Below are positions 1 to 7,682 of a DNA stretch of 64,000 nt, piece by piece (within the stretch, counting starts at the first letter, position 1; every line of letters starts with the position of its first letter). This DNA comes from an uncultured Clostridia bacterium (GTDB lineage Bacteria; Bacillota; Clostridia; Peptostreptococcales; Anaerovoracaceae): assembly GCA_938049335.1 (NCBI GenBank), contig CALIYX010000016.1:1-64000 (forward strand), written 5' to 3'. Position numbers and translations under genes: made by a program. The notes beneath the pieces are model-generated. The model made no database searches and was not told the origin of the DNA. It saw nothing but the letters and a program-made list of their open reading frames with translations.

Positions 1-304
<304 letters not shown>

Positions 305-362
305 CCAGTGGTTTCAAAGGAAAAGAAATGCTAGTGAAAAGCGTTATTTAGTAAGGTTTAAT

Positions 363-477
363 CCGGTGATTATAGCGAAGAGGTCACACCTGTTCCCATC
401 TCGAACACAGTAGTTAAGCTCTTCAGCGCCGACAATACCTGGTGGGCGACTGCCCGGGAAGATAGGACGTTGCCGGT
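363..477 (+). rRNA. 5S ribosomal RNA
   Basis: About 115 nt with the conserved 5S core: CCTGTTCCCATCTCGAACAC in the loop B/C region and GGTGGGCGACTGCCCGGGA in the second half. The ends CCGGTGAT and TTGCCGGT can pair to close helix I. It lies between 23S and two tRNA genes on the same strand, consistent with the distal part of an rRNA operon. The ends may be off by a few bases. Confidence 0.95.
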
Positions 478-484
478 TGACTAT

Positions 485-508
485 GGCAGACTGTAAAAGC
501 AGTCTGCC
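485..508 (+). other. Hairpin between 5S rRNA and tRNA-Glu
   Basis: A perfect 9-bp stem, GGCAGACTG / CAGTCTGCC, with loop TAAAAG. Only a weak T-tract follows, so it may be an RNA processing signal or a leaky terminator rather than a full stop, since two tRNA genes follow directly on the same strand. Confidence 0.6.
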
Positions 509-517
509 TGTCTTTAT

Positions 518-592
518 GGCTCCATGGTCAAGCGGTCAAGACACCGCCCTTTCACGGCGGTAACACGAGTTCGATTCTCGTTGGAGTCACCA
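518..592 (+). tRNA. tRNA-Glu (anticodon TTC)
   Basis: A 75-nt cloverleaf with an encoded 3' CCA. The acceptor arms GGCTCCA and TGGAGTC pair with one G-T wobble. The anticodon stem CCGCC/GGCGG presents a loop with TTC, which reads GAA/GAG codons. GTTCGATTC marks the T loop. It sits directly after 5S rRNA and 6 bp before tRNA-Leu, so all are probably cotranscribed. Confidence 0.96.
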
Positions 593-598
593 TTATAT

Positions 599-681
599 GC
601 GCGATTGGCGGAATTGGCAGACGCACTAGATTTAGGTTCTAGCGGGAGACCGTAGGGGTTCAAGTCCCTTATCGCGCACCA
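599..681 (+). tRNA. tRNA-Leu (anticodon TAG)
   Basis: A class II tRNA with a long variable arm and an encoded CCA. The acceptor arms GCGCGAT and ATCGCGC pair perfectly. The anticodon stem CTAGA/TCTAG encloses a 7-nt loop TTTAGGT, giving anticodon TAG, which reads CTA and by wobble other CTN leucine codons. It is the last gene of the rRNA/tRNA operon; a terminator follows immediately. Confidence 0.95.
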
Positions 682-682
682 C

Positions 683-710
683 TAAAGGCTACATAAGTAG
701 CCTTTTTTTT
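683..710 (+). terminator. Rho-independent terminator of the rRNA/tRNA operon
   Basis: The inverted repeat AAAGGCTAC - ATAA - GTAGCCTTT is followed by a run of T, directly after the CCA end of tRNA-Leu. This is a classic intrinsic terminator closing the rRNA operon. Confidence 0.93.
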
Positions 711-783
711 ATTACTTTTACTAATGTTATTGTCTGAAGTTTGTTAAATTTTTAATGTATACAAAATATCTTGAATATTGTTA

Positions 784-812
784 TTGAATATTCATGATTT
801 AAATAGTATAAT
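784..812 (+). promoter_or_regulatory. Promoter of the amino acid symporter gene
   Basis: TTGAAT (784-789), a 17-bp spacer and a perfect TATAAT (807-812) form a good sigma-A type promoter about 75 bp before the symporter start codon. No glycine riboswitch fold was recognised in this leader, although some AGCS genes carry one. Confidence 0.7.
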
Positions 813-886
813 CCTCTTAGAAGTGTTAGAAAATTTGCTTAAGTTAAAATTGCAATTATTTACGTTATCAGTTATGGAGGTACAGT

Positions 887-2296
887 ATGATTGACAGAAT
901 TGATGCACTTAATACTTTCGTCAATAACATTGTCTGGGGTGTTCCAGCTATTATTTGTGTACTAGGCGTAGGTATATTCCTTACTTTCAGAACACAGCTT
1001 GTTCAGTTTAGAAAGCTAGGATATGCGCTCAAGATTGCCCTTGGAAAGTTATTTACAAAAACAGAATCAGCAGAAGGCGCAACAACTCCATTTCAGTCTC
1101 TAACCACTGCTCTTGCAGCTACTGTAGGAACAGGTAATATCGCCGGTGTTGCTGGTGCTATTGCGATCGGTGGACCTGGTGCAGTATTTTGGATGTGGAT
1201 TGCAGCTATCTTAGGAATGTGTACTAAGTTTGCTGAAGTAACTCTGGCAGTTAACTTCAGAGAAAGAAATGCGCATGGTGACTGGGTTGGTGGACCAATG
1301 TATTATATTAAAAATGGTCTATCAAAGAAATGGCTCTGGCTAAGCTATGCATATGCCTGTCTTGGCGTTCTAACTGTATTTGGTACAGGTAATGCTACAC
1401 AGGTTAATACAATAACTACAGCAATTGATACAGCACTTCTAAACTTCAATATTGTCCCAGCAGGATCAATTAAGACTGTTAATCTAGTTATAGGAATTAT
1501 AATTACTATTCTTATTTTGATAATCTTACTTGGTGGTATCAAGAGAATTGGTGCCGTAACAGAGAAGCTAGTTCCTTTCATGGCAGGTATCTACATTCTT
1601 TTAGGAATAGGCGTTGTTGTTATCAACATCAAGACTATCCCACACGTATTCCAGATGATATTTGAAGGAGCGTTCAGCCCATCAGCTGCAACAGGTGGTG
1701 TGGTAGGATCAATGTTCCTCTGCATGAAGAAGGGTGTTTCAAGAGGTATATTCTCAAATGAAGCTGGTCTTGGTACAGGATCAATTTCACACGCATCAGC
1801 TGATACTGATGAACCTGTAAGACAGGGTCTATATGGTGTTTTCGAAGTATTTATCGACACTATTGTTATCTGCACACTTACAGCTCTTGTTATCCTTTGT
1901 GGAGTTGAAAGCATTAACTTTGGACAGAATGCAGGTGCTGATTTAACAATCGCTGGATTTATTAACACATACGGTGGTTGGGTATCAATTTTCACAGCAG
2001 TAGCTCTTGTATGCTTTGCATTCTCAACTGTACTTGGCTGGGGACTATATGGTTCAAGATGTATAGAATATCTCTTTGGAAGCCACATTCTAAAGCCTTT
2101 CACAGTAGTATATGCGTTAGTAGCTATTCTAGGTGCAACACTTGATTTAGGACTAATTTGGGGCGTTGCTGATACATTCAACGGACTCATGTTAATTCCT
2201 AACTTGATTGGTGTATTCCTACTAAGCGGAACATTTGTAAAGCTAGTAAAGGATTATTTCCACAGATACCCTAAATATGACAAGAATAAAATGTAG
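887..2296 (+). CDS. Alanine/glycine:sodium symporter (AGCS family)
   Basis: Imports small neutral amino acids (alanine or glycine) with Na+ across the cytoplasmic membrane. The 469-residue length is normal for the family. The AGCS signature lies at about residues 80-90 (GTGNIAGVAG, after a TTALAATV stretch). A second conserved stretch near residue 290 reads SNEAGLGTGS. About ten hydrophobic segments span the protein. The start is supported by GGAGG about 7 bp upstream, and a TTGAAT/TATAAT promoter and a downstream terminator make it a single-gene transcript. Substrate preference between alanine and glycine cannot be read from the sequence. Confidence 0.93.
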   Translation: MIDRIDALNTFVNNIVWGVPAIICVLGVGIFLTFRTQLVQFRKLGYALKIALGKLFTKTESAEGATTPFQSLTTALAATVGTGNIAGVAGAIAIGGPGAVFWMWIAAILGMCTKFAEVTLAVNFRERNAHGDWVGGPMYYIKNGLSKKWLWLSYAYACLGVLTVFGTGNATQVNTITTAIDTALLNFNIVPAGSIKTVNLVIGIIITILILIILLGGIKRIGAVTEKLVPFMAGIYILLGIGVVVINIKTIPHVFQMIFEGAFSPSAATGGVVGSMFLCMKKGVSRGIFSNEAGLGTGSISHASADTDEPVRQGLYGVFEVFIDTIVICTLTALVILCGVESINFGQNAGADLTIAGFINTYGGWVSIFTAVALVCFAFSTVLGWGLYGSRCIEYLFGSHILKPFTVVYALVAILGATLDLGLIWGVADTFNGLMLIPNLIGVFLLSGTFVKLVKDYFHRYPKYDKNKM

Positions 2297-2320
2297 TTTC
2301 ATAAATATTACTCTCGTTGT

Positions 2321-2352
2321 AAAAAAAGCCCCCTTATAGGGGGCTTTTTATT
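2321..2352 (+). terminator. Terminator after the symporter gene
   Basis: A stem AAAAAAGCCCCC / GGGGGCTTTTT with a short TTATA loop and a trailing T-tract, 25 bp after the symporter stop codon. The symmetric A and T tracts would allow function on both strands, but only the plus-strand gene needs it here. Confidence 0.93.
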
Positions 2353-2380
2353 TGATAAATTGTTATTAAAGTGCTATACT
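2352..2380 (+). promoter_or_regulatory. Promoter of the DtxR-type regulator gene
   Basis: TTGATA (2352-2357), a 17-bp spacer and TATACT (2375-2380), with an upstream TG making an extended -10. The predicted start of transcription falls at about 2387, just before the palindromic operator at 2390-2409, so a bound repressor would block initiation or early elongation. Confidence 0.75.
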
Positions 2381-2389
2381 TACGATGTA

Positions 2390-2409
2390 ATGTTAGTTCA
2401 AACTAACAT
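2390..2409. promoter_or_regulatory. Palindromic operator, probable autoregulatory site of the DtxR-type regulator
   Basis: A perfect inverted repeat, ATGTTAGTT - CA - AACTAACAT, lies immediately downstream of the promoter and 13 bp before the regulator start codon. A near copy lies upstream of the heme surface-protein gene at 3444-3463. The TTAGT...ACTAA architecture resembles known DtxR/IdeR-type boxes (TTAGG...CCTAA). That the neighbouring regulator binds it is inference. Confidence 0.75.
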
Positions 2410-2422
2410 AAGTGGAGGTAAA

Positions 2423-3256
2423 ATGCATAACAATATAGAAATACTTAAGATGCGCATTTTAACGTGCTTTATTAAAATGTCTAAGTCTAATTGCAATGTT
2501 ACAGGCTTAGCTAAATCATTATCTGAAGAAAAATATGCAGTAAGCAGGGCAATGAAATCGCTTGAAAGTAGTGGACTTTTAGATAGAAGTGATAATAGGT
2601 GTCCAGTTTTGACGGAGAAAGGGCAAAAGCTTGCATATGAATACGCAGATAAGATAGATATCGTAGCAAATCATCTGCTAGGGGAAGGCGTGAATCCGGC
2701 TGCAGCAAAGCAAGATGCTTTTTTATTGTCTATGTACTGCACGAATGAGACGCTTTCTGTAATTAAAGAGATTGAAGATAAGATGAGGATCAAACAGGTA
2801 ACGGATTCTTACACTAATTTTACTGGGAAAAAGCTCTGTCATAAACTTGGAGATGGTACATTTGAGCTTCAATTTGTGATGTACAAAAACTCGGTGAAAA
2901 ATAACACGAATATATCTATGGCCAATGAGGGATTTTACCATCCTTGTACACTCACTGTTGAAAAGGGTGAGGGACTCATAAGTTTAAAGGCTAAGAATAT
3001 AAGTAGGAAATCAAGGCTCACTGGTAAGAAAATGAACGGTAAGGTGAGCGTGTTTAGGTATTTTGATGGAACTAGCTTTGTTGAAGCTGAAAGACAAGGC
3101 AATATAGTTACTTTTCCTATTGAGGCAATGAATTTTATAACTATGGGTGAGAGTAGGGACAGGATACTTCACGGAAGTCTTCCAGTAAGGCTTGGTTGCA
3201 GTGTGGGATGCATGCATATGCCTGAGAGTCCAGCGATTTTTACACTTATAGTGTAG
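2423..3256 (+). CDS. DtxR-family metal-dependent transcriptional regulator with an unusual C-terminal region
   Basis: Probably represses heme/iron uptake when metal or heme is plentiful. Residues about 10-65 form a winged helix (NVTGLAKSLSEEKYAVSRAMKSL is its recognition part), followed by a DtxR-like dimerisation helix region to about residue 120 (NHLLGEGVNPAAAKQDAFLL). The remaining 155 residues do not look like the usual SH3/FeoA domain and end with C259, C263, M264, H265 and M266, possible metal or heme ligands. The start at 2423 is chosen over an upstream in-frame ATG at 2360 because GGAGG lies at the right distance and the earlier ATG would overlap the promoter and operator. It lies directly upstream of the heme operon. 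The effector (Fe2+, Mn2+ or heme) is unknown. Confidence 0.8.
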   Translation: MHNNIEILKMRILTCFIKMSKSNCNVTGLAKSLSEEKYAVSRAMKSLESSGLLDRSDNRCPVLTEKGQKLAYEYADKIDIVANHLLGEGVNPAAAKQDAFLLSMYCTNETLSVIKEIEDKMRIKQVTDSYTNFTGKKLCHKLGDGTFELQFVMYKNSVKNNTNISMANEGFYHPCTLTVEKGEGLISLKAKNISRKSRLTGKKMNGKVSVFRYFDGTSFVEAERQGNIVTFPIEAMNFITMGESRDRILHGSLPVRLGCSVGCMHMPESPAIFTLIV

Positions 3257-3265
3257 TTTTATCAA

Positions 3266-3290
3266 AATTTTGTAGCAGTATTGCAACATA
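3266..3290. promoter_or_regulatory. Imperfect palindrome, copy 1 (TTTTGTAGCA...TTGCAACA)
   Basis: ATTTTGTAGCA, three bases, then TTGCAACATAT, an imperfect dyad just after the regulator stop codon. A second, better copy lies about 70 bp downstream. Two spaced copies of a dyad before a regulated operon suggest binding sites for a protein other than the DtxR-type regulator, whose own box is different. Function is inferred only from repetition and position. Confidence 0.45.
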
Positions 3291-3334
3291 TTTATTTGTT
3301 GGAAAAAGCATACTTTGATGGAATGCTTGGGTAT

Positions 3335-3360
3335 ATTTTGTAGCAAGCGTGCAACAAAAT
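3335..3360. promoter_or_regulatory. Imperfect palindrome, copy 2 (ATTTTGTAGCA N4 TGCAACAAAAT)
   Basis: The arms ATTTTGTAGCA and TGCAACAAAAT match in 10 of 11 positions around a 4-bp centre. It repeats the site at 3266-3290. It lies just upstream of a possible weak promoter (TTTATT at 3366-3371, TAGAAT at 3389-3394, 17-bp spacer) for the heme operon, a fitting place for a regulator. Confidence 0.5.
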
Positions 3361-3443
3361 TAGACTTTATTTTGTTAAATTAGAAATGTAGAATTTAATT
3401 GTAAGGGGGAGAGGAGCATTTTAGCTCTTTATTTTAACCCAGT

Positions 3444-3463
3444 ATGTTAGTCTAAACTAATGC
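3444..3463. promoter_or_regulatory. DtxR-type operator copy before the heme operon
   Basis: ATGTTAGT - CT - AAACTAATGC matches the perfect palindrome at 2390-2409 at most positions, including both TTAGT and ACTAA half-sites. It lies 33 bp before the start codon of the wall-anchored heme protein. The shared box links the regulator and the operon in one regulon by inference. Confidence 0.72.
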
Positions 3464-3496
3464 AAGTTAGCTACAAATAAATGAGGAGGAGCTTAT

Positions 3497-6400
3497 ATGA
3501 AGAAAAGCAAAATTGCAAAGGTTTTAGCAGTTTCATTATCATTTACAACTGTATTATCTATGTTTCCTAGTTTTGCGTTTGCAAACGGAGACTCTAATAC
3601 AAAGACAATATATGGAACTAAAGCCGTGGTAGAGGATGACGGAACCTACCGAGATTACAATACTCACATCAGAGTAAAAATCGATCAAAATGGCACTATA
3701 ATATCTGTTGAAGATATTGATACTGCTTCAAACATCGATAGATTTGCACCTGAGAGCAAAGAGTATTGGCAGAAATTTGTAAATGGCAAGGGTTTTGAAC
3801 TTTTCAAGGGCAAGACAAAGGAAACTCTTAATGATGTTGATGTAAATGCAATTTCACAGGCGACAACAAGTACAAAGAGTGTAAGAGACACTATAATGTA
3901 CGCTTTTGAAGTTGATGAAGAGAAGAATGAGCTTCTTGCTGAGGTTGATGAGTACGGTCCAGCTAGCAAATACATTGCAAAGGATAGAGCTGAAGCTGAG
4001 AAACTTATCAAAGAAGTCAAAGAAAAGATTAACTCAGAGGAGCTTGCATCAAATGCAAGAAGACATTTCTTGAACTTCAAGAACAAGATTACAAAGCTAA
4101 AAACCTCTGATCAGGTTACAGAAGAGGAAAACAGCAAGAGTGCTGGCGATAGAACAAAGGATGCTATTGAGAATCTTGGAACCATCACTGCTGACAAGAA
4201 GGAGGCAGTTGAGCAGGCAAGACAGATGTATAATGCTCTTGATCGCAAGGGTAAGAAGACAGTAACTGCTGCAGTATACCAGAAGCTAGTTAAGGCTGAA
4301 GATGAAATTTTCGATCTAGTATATAAGAACAACCATAAGAAACTTTCAGGATCATATCCTATTGATAACTACGGATATGATGTTAGCCTAACAGTATATC
4401 TAAGCGGTGATAAGATTGTAAAGATAGAAGACAATGGAACCGTAAAAAACATTAAAGCTAATGAGAATCTCGCATCAAGAAACATGTTTTACTGGGAGGA
4501 TACATTCATTCCAAATGGAGGACTCTACAACTATATAGGTAAAACTACTTCAAACTATCAGAATGTAGATGCTATCTCAAATGCAACATACACAAGTGAC
4601 GCAGCAAAGGGTGCAATTGGCGAGGCTCTTAAGAAGGCTGATGAAAACAATCTCATAGAGCAGATTAAAACTGATGTAATCAAGCTTGAAGAAAAGCTTG
4701 ATAAAAATTCTGGTGTTGCGCTAGATAAATTGGAGAAGGACTTTGAAAGCCTAAGCCCAGAATCAAAGACTAAGCTAAATAATGCTGGATACGGTGCTAG
4801 AATAAAGGCTCTAAGAGCAAAATTTGCTGCTTTATCATTACAGCCAGTAGAAGATGAAAAGGATGATCCTGCTGCAAAGCACTATACAAGAGAAGGTTCA
4901 CTCCTATATCCAAATGGAACATCTTCGATGGTATTTACAAAGGCTTTCAATCCTGAAGTAAAGATTGCTGAAAAAGATGGTAAGACAACATATACGGTTT
5001 CCTTTAAGGAAAGTGGCATGATGGGAGTTACCGAAAAGCTTCAGAAGCTTACAGTAGACGGCAAGGATTACACTGCAAAAGAAGGCAAGGATCCATATGT
5101 ATCAGTTTTCAAATTCACAAGAGATGCTGTAGATGAAGAAAAAATCCCTGTAACAGTTTACTCAAATATGATGAAAACCTCATATGATATGAATATTGTT
5201 CTTAAGCCTGGTAAGACAGAGGCTAAGGCTCCTGAAACTGAAAAGCCAGATCCAGGTAAGGAAAATCCTGGCACAGAAAAACCAAATCCTGGCAAGAATG
5301 ATAATACAGACAATACAGTTGCTAGGAAGTATACAAGATTAGCTGATCTTCTATATCCAAACGGTGGAACTTCAATGGTATTCTCTAATGCTTTTAATCC
5401 TGTAGTAAAATTTGTTGAAAAGGACGGCAAAGCAACATATACTGTTTCCTTCAAGGAAGGCGGTATGATGGGAATGACAGAAAAAATCAATAAGATGTCA
5501 GTAGATGGTAAGGTCTATACTGCAACTGAAGGCAAGGAACCATATATTTCAGTATTTGAGTTTACAAGAGATACTGTAAATGAAGATAAGATTCCTGTAA
5601 AGGTTTACTCAAGTATGATGGGTAGATTCTATGATATGAAAATAGTTTTCGTAGATGAGAAAACTGAAGTCAAGGATGAGGAAAAGCCAGATCCAGGCAA
5701 GGAAAATCCTGGTACAGAAAAGCCAGATCCAGGCAAGGAAAATCCTGGCACAGAAAAGCCAGATCCAGGCAAAGAAAATCCTGGTACAGAGAAACCAGAT
5801 CTAGGCAAGGAAAACCCTGGTACAGAAAAGCCAGATCCTGGTAAGGAAAACCCTGGCACAGAAAAGCCGGATCCTGGCAAGGAAAATCCTAATACAGGAA
5901 ATCAAGATGCAAAGAAGCACTACACAGTTAAGGGTAGCAAGTTCTTAAAGCCAAACGGTTCAGACATGAAGCTTATGACAGAAGCTTTCAATCCTGATGT
6001 TAAGCTTGTTGAAGAAAATGGAAAGGCAACATATACAATTTCATTTAAGAAGACCGGAATGATGGGAATCACCGCAGAGCTTAAGAAAATTAGTGTAGAT
6101 GGTAAAGAAATCAGTGCAACTAAAGGTGAGGGTGAATATGTTTCAGCTTTCACATTCACAAGAGATAGCTTAAACGAGAAGGAAATACCAGTAAAGATTT
6201 ATATAGATGTAATGAATACGTGGATTGATGGTAAGATAGTTCTTTCAGATAACAAAGTTGAGGCTCAGCCTTCTGAGAATGAAAATGCTAACAAGCCAGA
6301 ACCTGCAAACCCATCAAATCCTTCTAACCCTTCAAATCCGTCAGAGAATAATGGTGCACAGGCAGGACCAAGCATCAAATCTGGACTAAATCAGACATGG

Positions 6401-6760
6401 ATAAGAGGAAGCCAGCATGGAATAGTAATCGTTTCAGATGCCGATATAAGCACATTTGTAAAGGTGCTTGTTGATGGCAAGGAGCTTGTAAAGGATAAGG
6501 ATTACCAGGTTGTTTCAGGAAGTACAAAGGTTACACTGCTTCCTACAGCACTAAATAGACTTTCAACTGGATCTCATAATGTGGAAATCGTTTCAACTAA
6601 TGGAACGGCAGCAGCTAGACTTACAATCGCAGATGGATTTGGCACTGGAGCTCAGCGTCCAAATACAGGCGATGCGAACACTGAGATGCCAATTGCTTTA
6701 GCAGGACTTATCGGAAGTGCTTTCATAGCTTTGATGCTTAAGAAGAAATTCGAGAAGTAA
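3497..6760 (+). CDS. Cell-wall-anchored FMN_bind/NEAT protein, probable heme-capture receptor
   Basis: A 1087-residue surface protein. Order of parts: signal peptide (1-29, cut after SFAFA); two FMN_bind-like domains with flavinylation-like motifs AISQAT (118-123) and DAISNAT (ending T364); three NEAT-like domains starting near residues 462, 610 and 806; a 6 x 12-residue KPDPGKENPGTE linker before the third; an Ig-like module (about 960-1045); and a sorting signal RPNTG near 1054 with a hydrophobic stretch and KKKFEK tail. NEAT domains bind heme in Isd/Shr systems. Here the usual YxxxY is not visible; each repeat instead has GMMG and a Met-containing strand (e.g. VYSNMM). It heads the heme import operon and has a DtxR-type box upstream. 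Joining flavin and heme domains in one surface protein is uncommon. Covalent flavinylation would need an ApbE enzyme, not seen in this window. Confidence 0.8.
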   Translation: MKKSKIAKVLAVSLSFTTVLSMFPSFAFANGDSNTKTIYGTKAVVEDDGTYRDYNTHIRVKIDQNGTIISVEDIDTASNIDRFAPESKEYWQKFVNGKGFELFKGKTKETLNDVDVNAISQATTSTKSVRDTIMYAFEVDEEKNELLAEVDEYGPASKYIAKDRAEAEKLIKEVKEKINSEELASNARRHFLNFKNKITKLKTSDQVTEEENSKSAGDRTKDAIENLGTITADKKEAVEQARQMYNALDRKGKKTVTAAVYQKLVKAEDEIFDLVYKNNHKKLSGSYPIDNYGYDVSLTVYLSGDKIVKIEDNGTVKNIKANENLASRNMFYWEDTFIPNGGLYNYIGKTTSNYQNVDAISNATYTSDAAKGAIGEALKKADENNLIEQIKTDVIKLEEKLDKNSGVALDKLEKDFESLSPESKTKLNNAGYGARIKALRAKFAALSLQPVEDEKDDPAAKHYTREGSLLYPNGTSSMVFTKAFNPEVKIAEKDGKTTYTVSFKESGMMGVTEKLQKLTVDGKDYTAKEGKDPYVSVFKFTRDAVDEEKIPVTVYSNMMKTSYDMNIVLKPGKTEAKAPETEKPDPGKENPGTEKPNPGKNDNTDNTVARKYTRLADLLYPNGGTSMVFSNAFNPVVKFVEKDGKATYTVSFKEGGMMGMTEKINKMSVDGKVYTATEGKEPYISVFEFTRDTVNEDKIPVKVYSSMMGRFYDMKIVFVDEKTEVKDEEKPDPGKENPGTEKPDPGKENPGTEKPDPGKENPGTEKPDLGKENPGTEKPDPGKENPGTEKPDPGKENPNTGNQDAKKHYTVKGSKFLKPNGSDMKLMTEAFNPDVKLVEENGKATYTISFKKTGMMGITAELKKISVDGKEISATKGEGEYVSAFTFTRDSLNEKEIPVKIYIDVMNTWIDGKIVLSDNKVEAQPSENENANKPEPANPSNPSNPSNPSENNGAQAGPSIKSGLNQTWIRGSQHGIVIVSDADISTFVKVLVDGKELVKDKDYQVVSGSTKVTLLPTALNRLSTGSHNVEIVSTNGTAAARLTIADGFGTGAQRPNTGDANTEMPIALAGLIGSAFIALMLKKKFEK
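5681..5896 (+). repeat. Tandem 36-bp coding repeat (12-residue Pro/Glu/Lys-rich linker)
   Basis: Six consecutive 36-bp units encode KPDPGKENPGTE with few changes (one PDLG, one ending NPNTG). A related partial unit lies before the second NEAT domain near 5244-5300. Such Pro-rich spacers are typical of wall-spanning regions in Gram-positive surface proteins, and copy number is likely to vary by slippage. Confidence 0.92.
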
Positions 6761-6781
6761 TTTTCGAAATAGCTATGTATA

Positions 6782-6824
6782 ACAGACGGCAGGATCGTTG
6801 CAGAAGCAATGACCTGCTGTTTGT
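6782..6824 (+). promoter_or_regulatory. Long intercistronic hairpin in the heme operon
   Basis: Arms ACAGACGGCAGG / CCTGCTGTTTGT plus an inner TCGTTGC / GCAATGA pair form a roughly 19-bp stem with a tetraloop AGAA and one bulged A. No T-run follows, so it is not a standard terminator. It lies between the abundant-type surface protein gene and the Shp/transport genes, where it could stabilise the upstream mRNA or partly attenuate the downstream part. Confidence 0.65.
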
Positions 6825-6854
6825 CATTAAGAATTAAATAAGTTTGGAGGAAAG

Positions 6855-7670
6855 ATGTTAAGATCTAAGAATTTAAGACGCACTTTGATATGCCTCATAT
6901 CGATGTTTATGGTGATGGCCTTAAGCCTTTCATTTAGCTTTGCAGAGAGTGCAGGAACCTATACAACAAGTGTTAGTCCACAGTATCGAAACCCGCTTAC
7001 AGGCGCAATTGAGGACTCTGGTGGCGATAGTAAAGAAGACCTGGGACAGAGCATGGCTCAGAGTACTGTTTCTAGCGTTGGGCTCGTTGAGATTGATGCT
7101 TCAGGCAATGTATATGCGACATATAGAATAAACAATGCTAGTGCTATGTCTAGCATAAGCTTTAGTACATCTGCAGGTGGTGTATTTTATGGAGTAAGTG
7201 CTGTAAATACAAACACAGTCGGAAATTCTGCAGACTATAGAATCAAGGTTCCATATGCGGGAGCACCGGTAAAATGTGCAATATATATAGCACCTATGGG
7301 AAGAGAAGTCATATTCTTTATGACATCTGCTGGTCTTACACCTGGGCAGGGAGATTTTGTTAGCACAATAGATACCTCTGTGCAGGCACAGTCATCTCAG
7401 GGAAGTGACAGCTCAAAGTCTGAAGAAGCTAAGAAGGCTGAAGATAAAAAGGCTGAAGAGGCTAAGAAGACTGACGAGAGTAAAAAGGACAGCACAAAGA
7501 AGAATAGCAAGAAGGCAAAAACATCTGATTCTAAAGATAAGAAGGATGCGAAGGCAAAGGATTCAAGCAAAACTCAAAGCAAAAGATATGTTGTTTATGG
7601 TGCCCTTGTAGTTGTGATTATTCTTGCAGCAGTAGGGATGTTTGGATATAAGAAATTCATAAAGAAATAG
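6855..7670 (+). CDS. Shp-like cell-surface heme-binding protein
   Basis: Likely relays heme from the surface receptor to the transporter lipoprotein, as Shp does in Streptococcus pyogenes. The 271 residues comprise a signal peptide (1-30), a heme-binding domain of the Shp type (about 35-175; YTTSVSPQYRNPLTG and IEDSGGDSKEDLGQSM resemble that family), a Lys/Asp/Ser-rich linker (about 180-240), a C-terminal membrane helix (about 245-263) and a short positive tail. This domain order equals that of Shp. It sits between the NEAT receptor and the heme-binding lipoprotein, as in the shr-shp-hts operon. The family assignment is by remembered motif similarity, not by alignment. Confidence 0.75.
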   Translation: MLRSKNLRRTLICLISMFMVMALSLSFSFAESAGTYTTSVSPQYRNPLTGAIEDSGGDSKEDLGQSMAQSTVSSVGLVEIDASGNVYATYRINNASAMSSISFSTSAGGVFYGVSAVNTNTVGNSADYRIKVPYAGAPVKCAIYIAPMGREVIFFMTSAGLTPGQGDFVSTIDTSVQAQSSQGSDSSKSEEAKKAEDKKAEEAKKTDESKKDSTKKNSKKAKTSDSKDKKDAKAKDSSKTQSKRYVVYGALVVVIILAAVGMFGYKKFIKK

Positions 7671-7682
7671 TGGAGTAGAGTA

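Noticed and set aside
711..886. Glycine riboswitch before the symporter gene
   Set aside because: Looked for conserved glycine aptamer cores; none seen in this AT-rich leader.
1591..2190. 199-residue minus-strand frame inside the symporter gene
   Set aside because: Antisense shadow of a well-recognised transporter; Pro/Thr/Ser-rich composition is typical of such shadows.
5629..5880. Minus-strand open frame over the PDPGKENPGTE repeat (SGFSVPGFSLPG-like repeats)
   Set aside because: It is the antisense shadow of the 36-bp repeat; no ribosome binding site, and the plus-strand protein is clearly real.
7405..7611. 68-residue Arg/Lys-rich frame inside the Shp-like gene
   Set aside because: It is a frame-shifted reading of the Lys-rich linker of the Shp-like protein.
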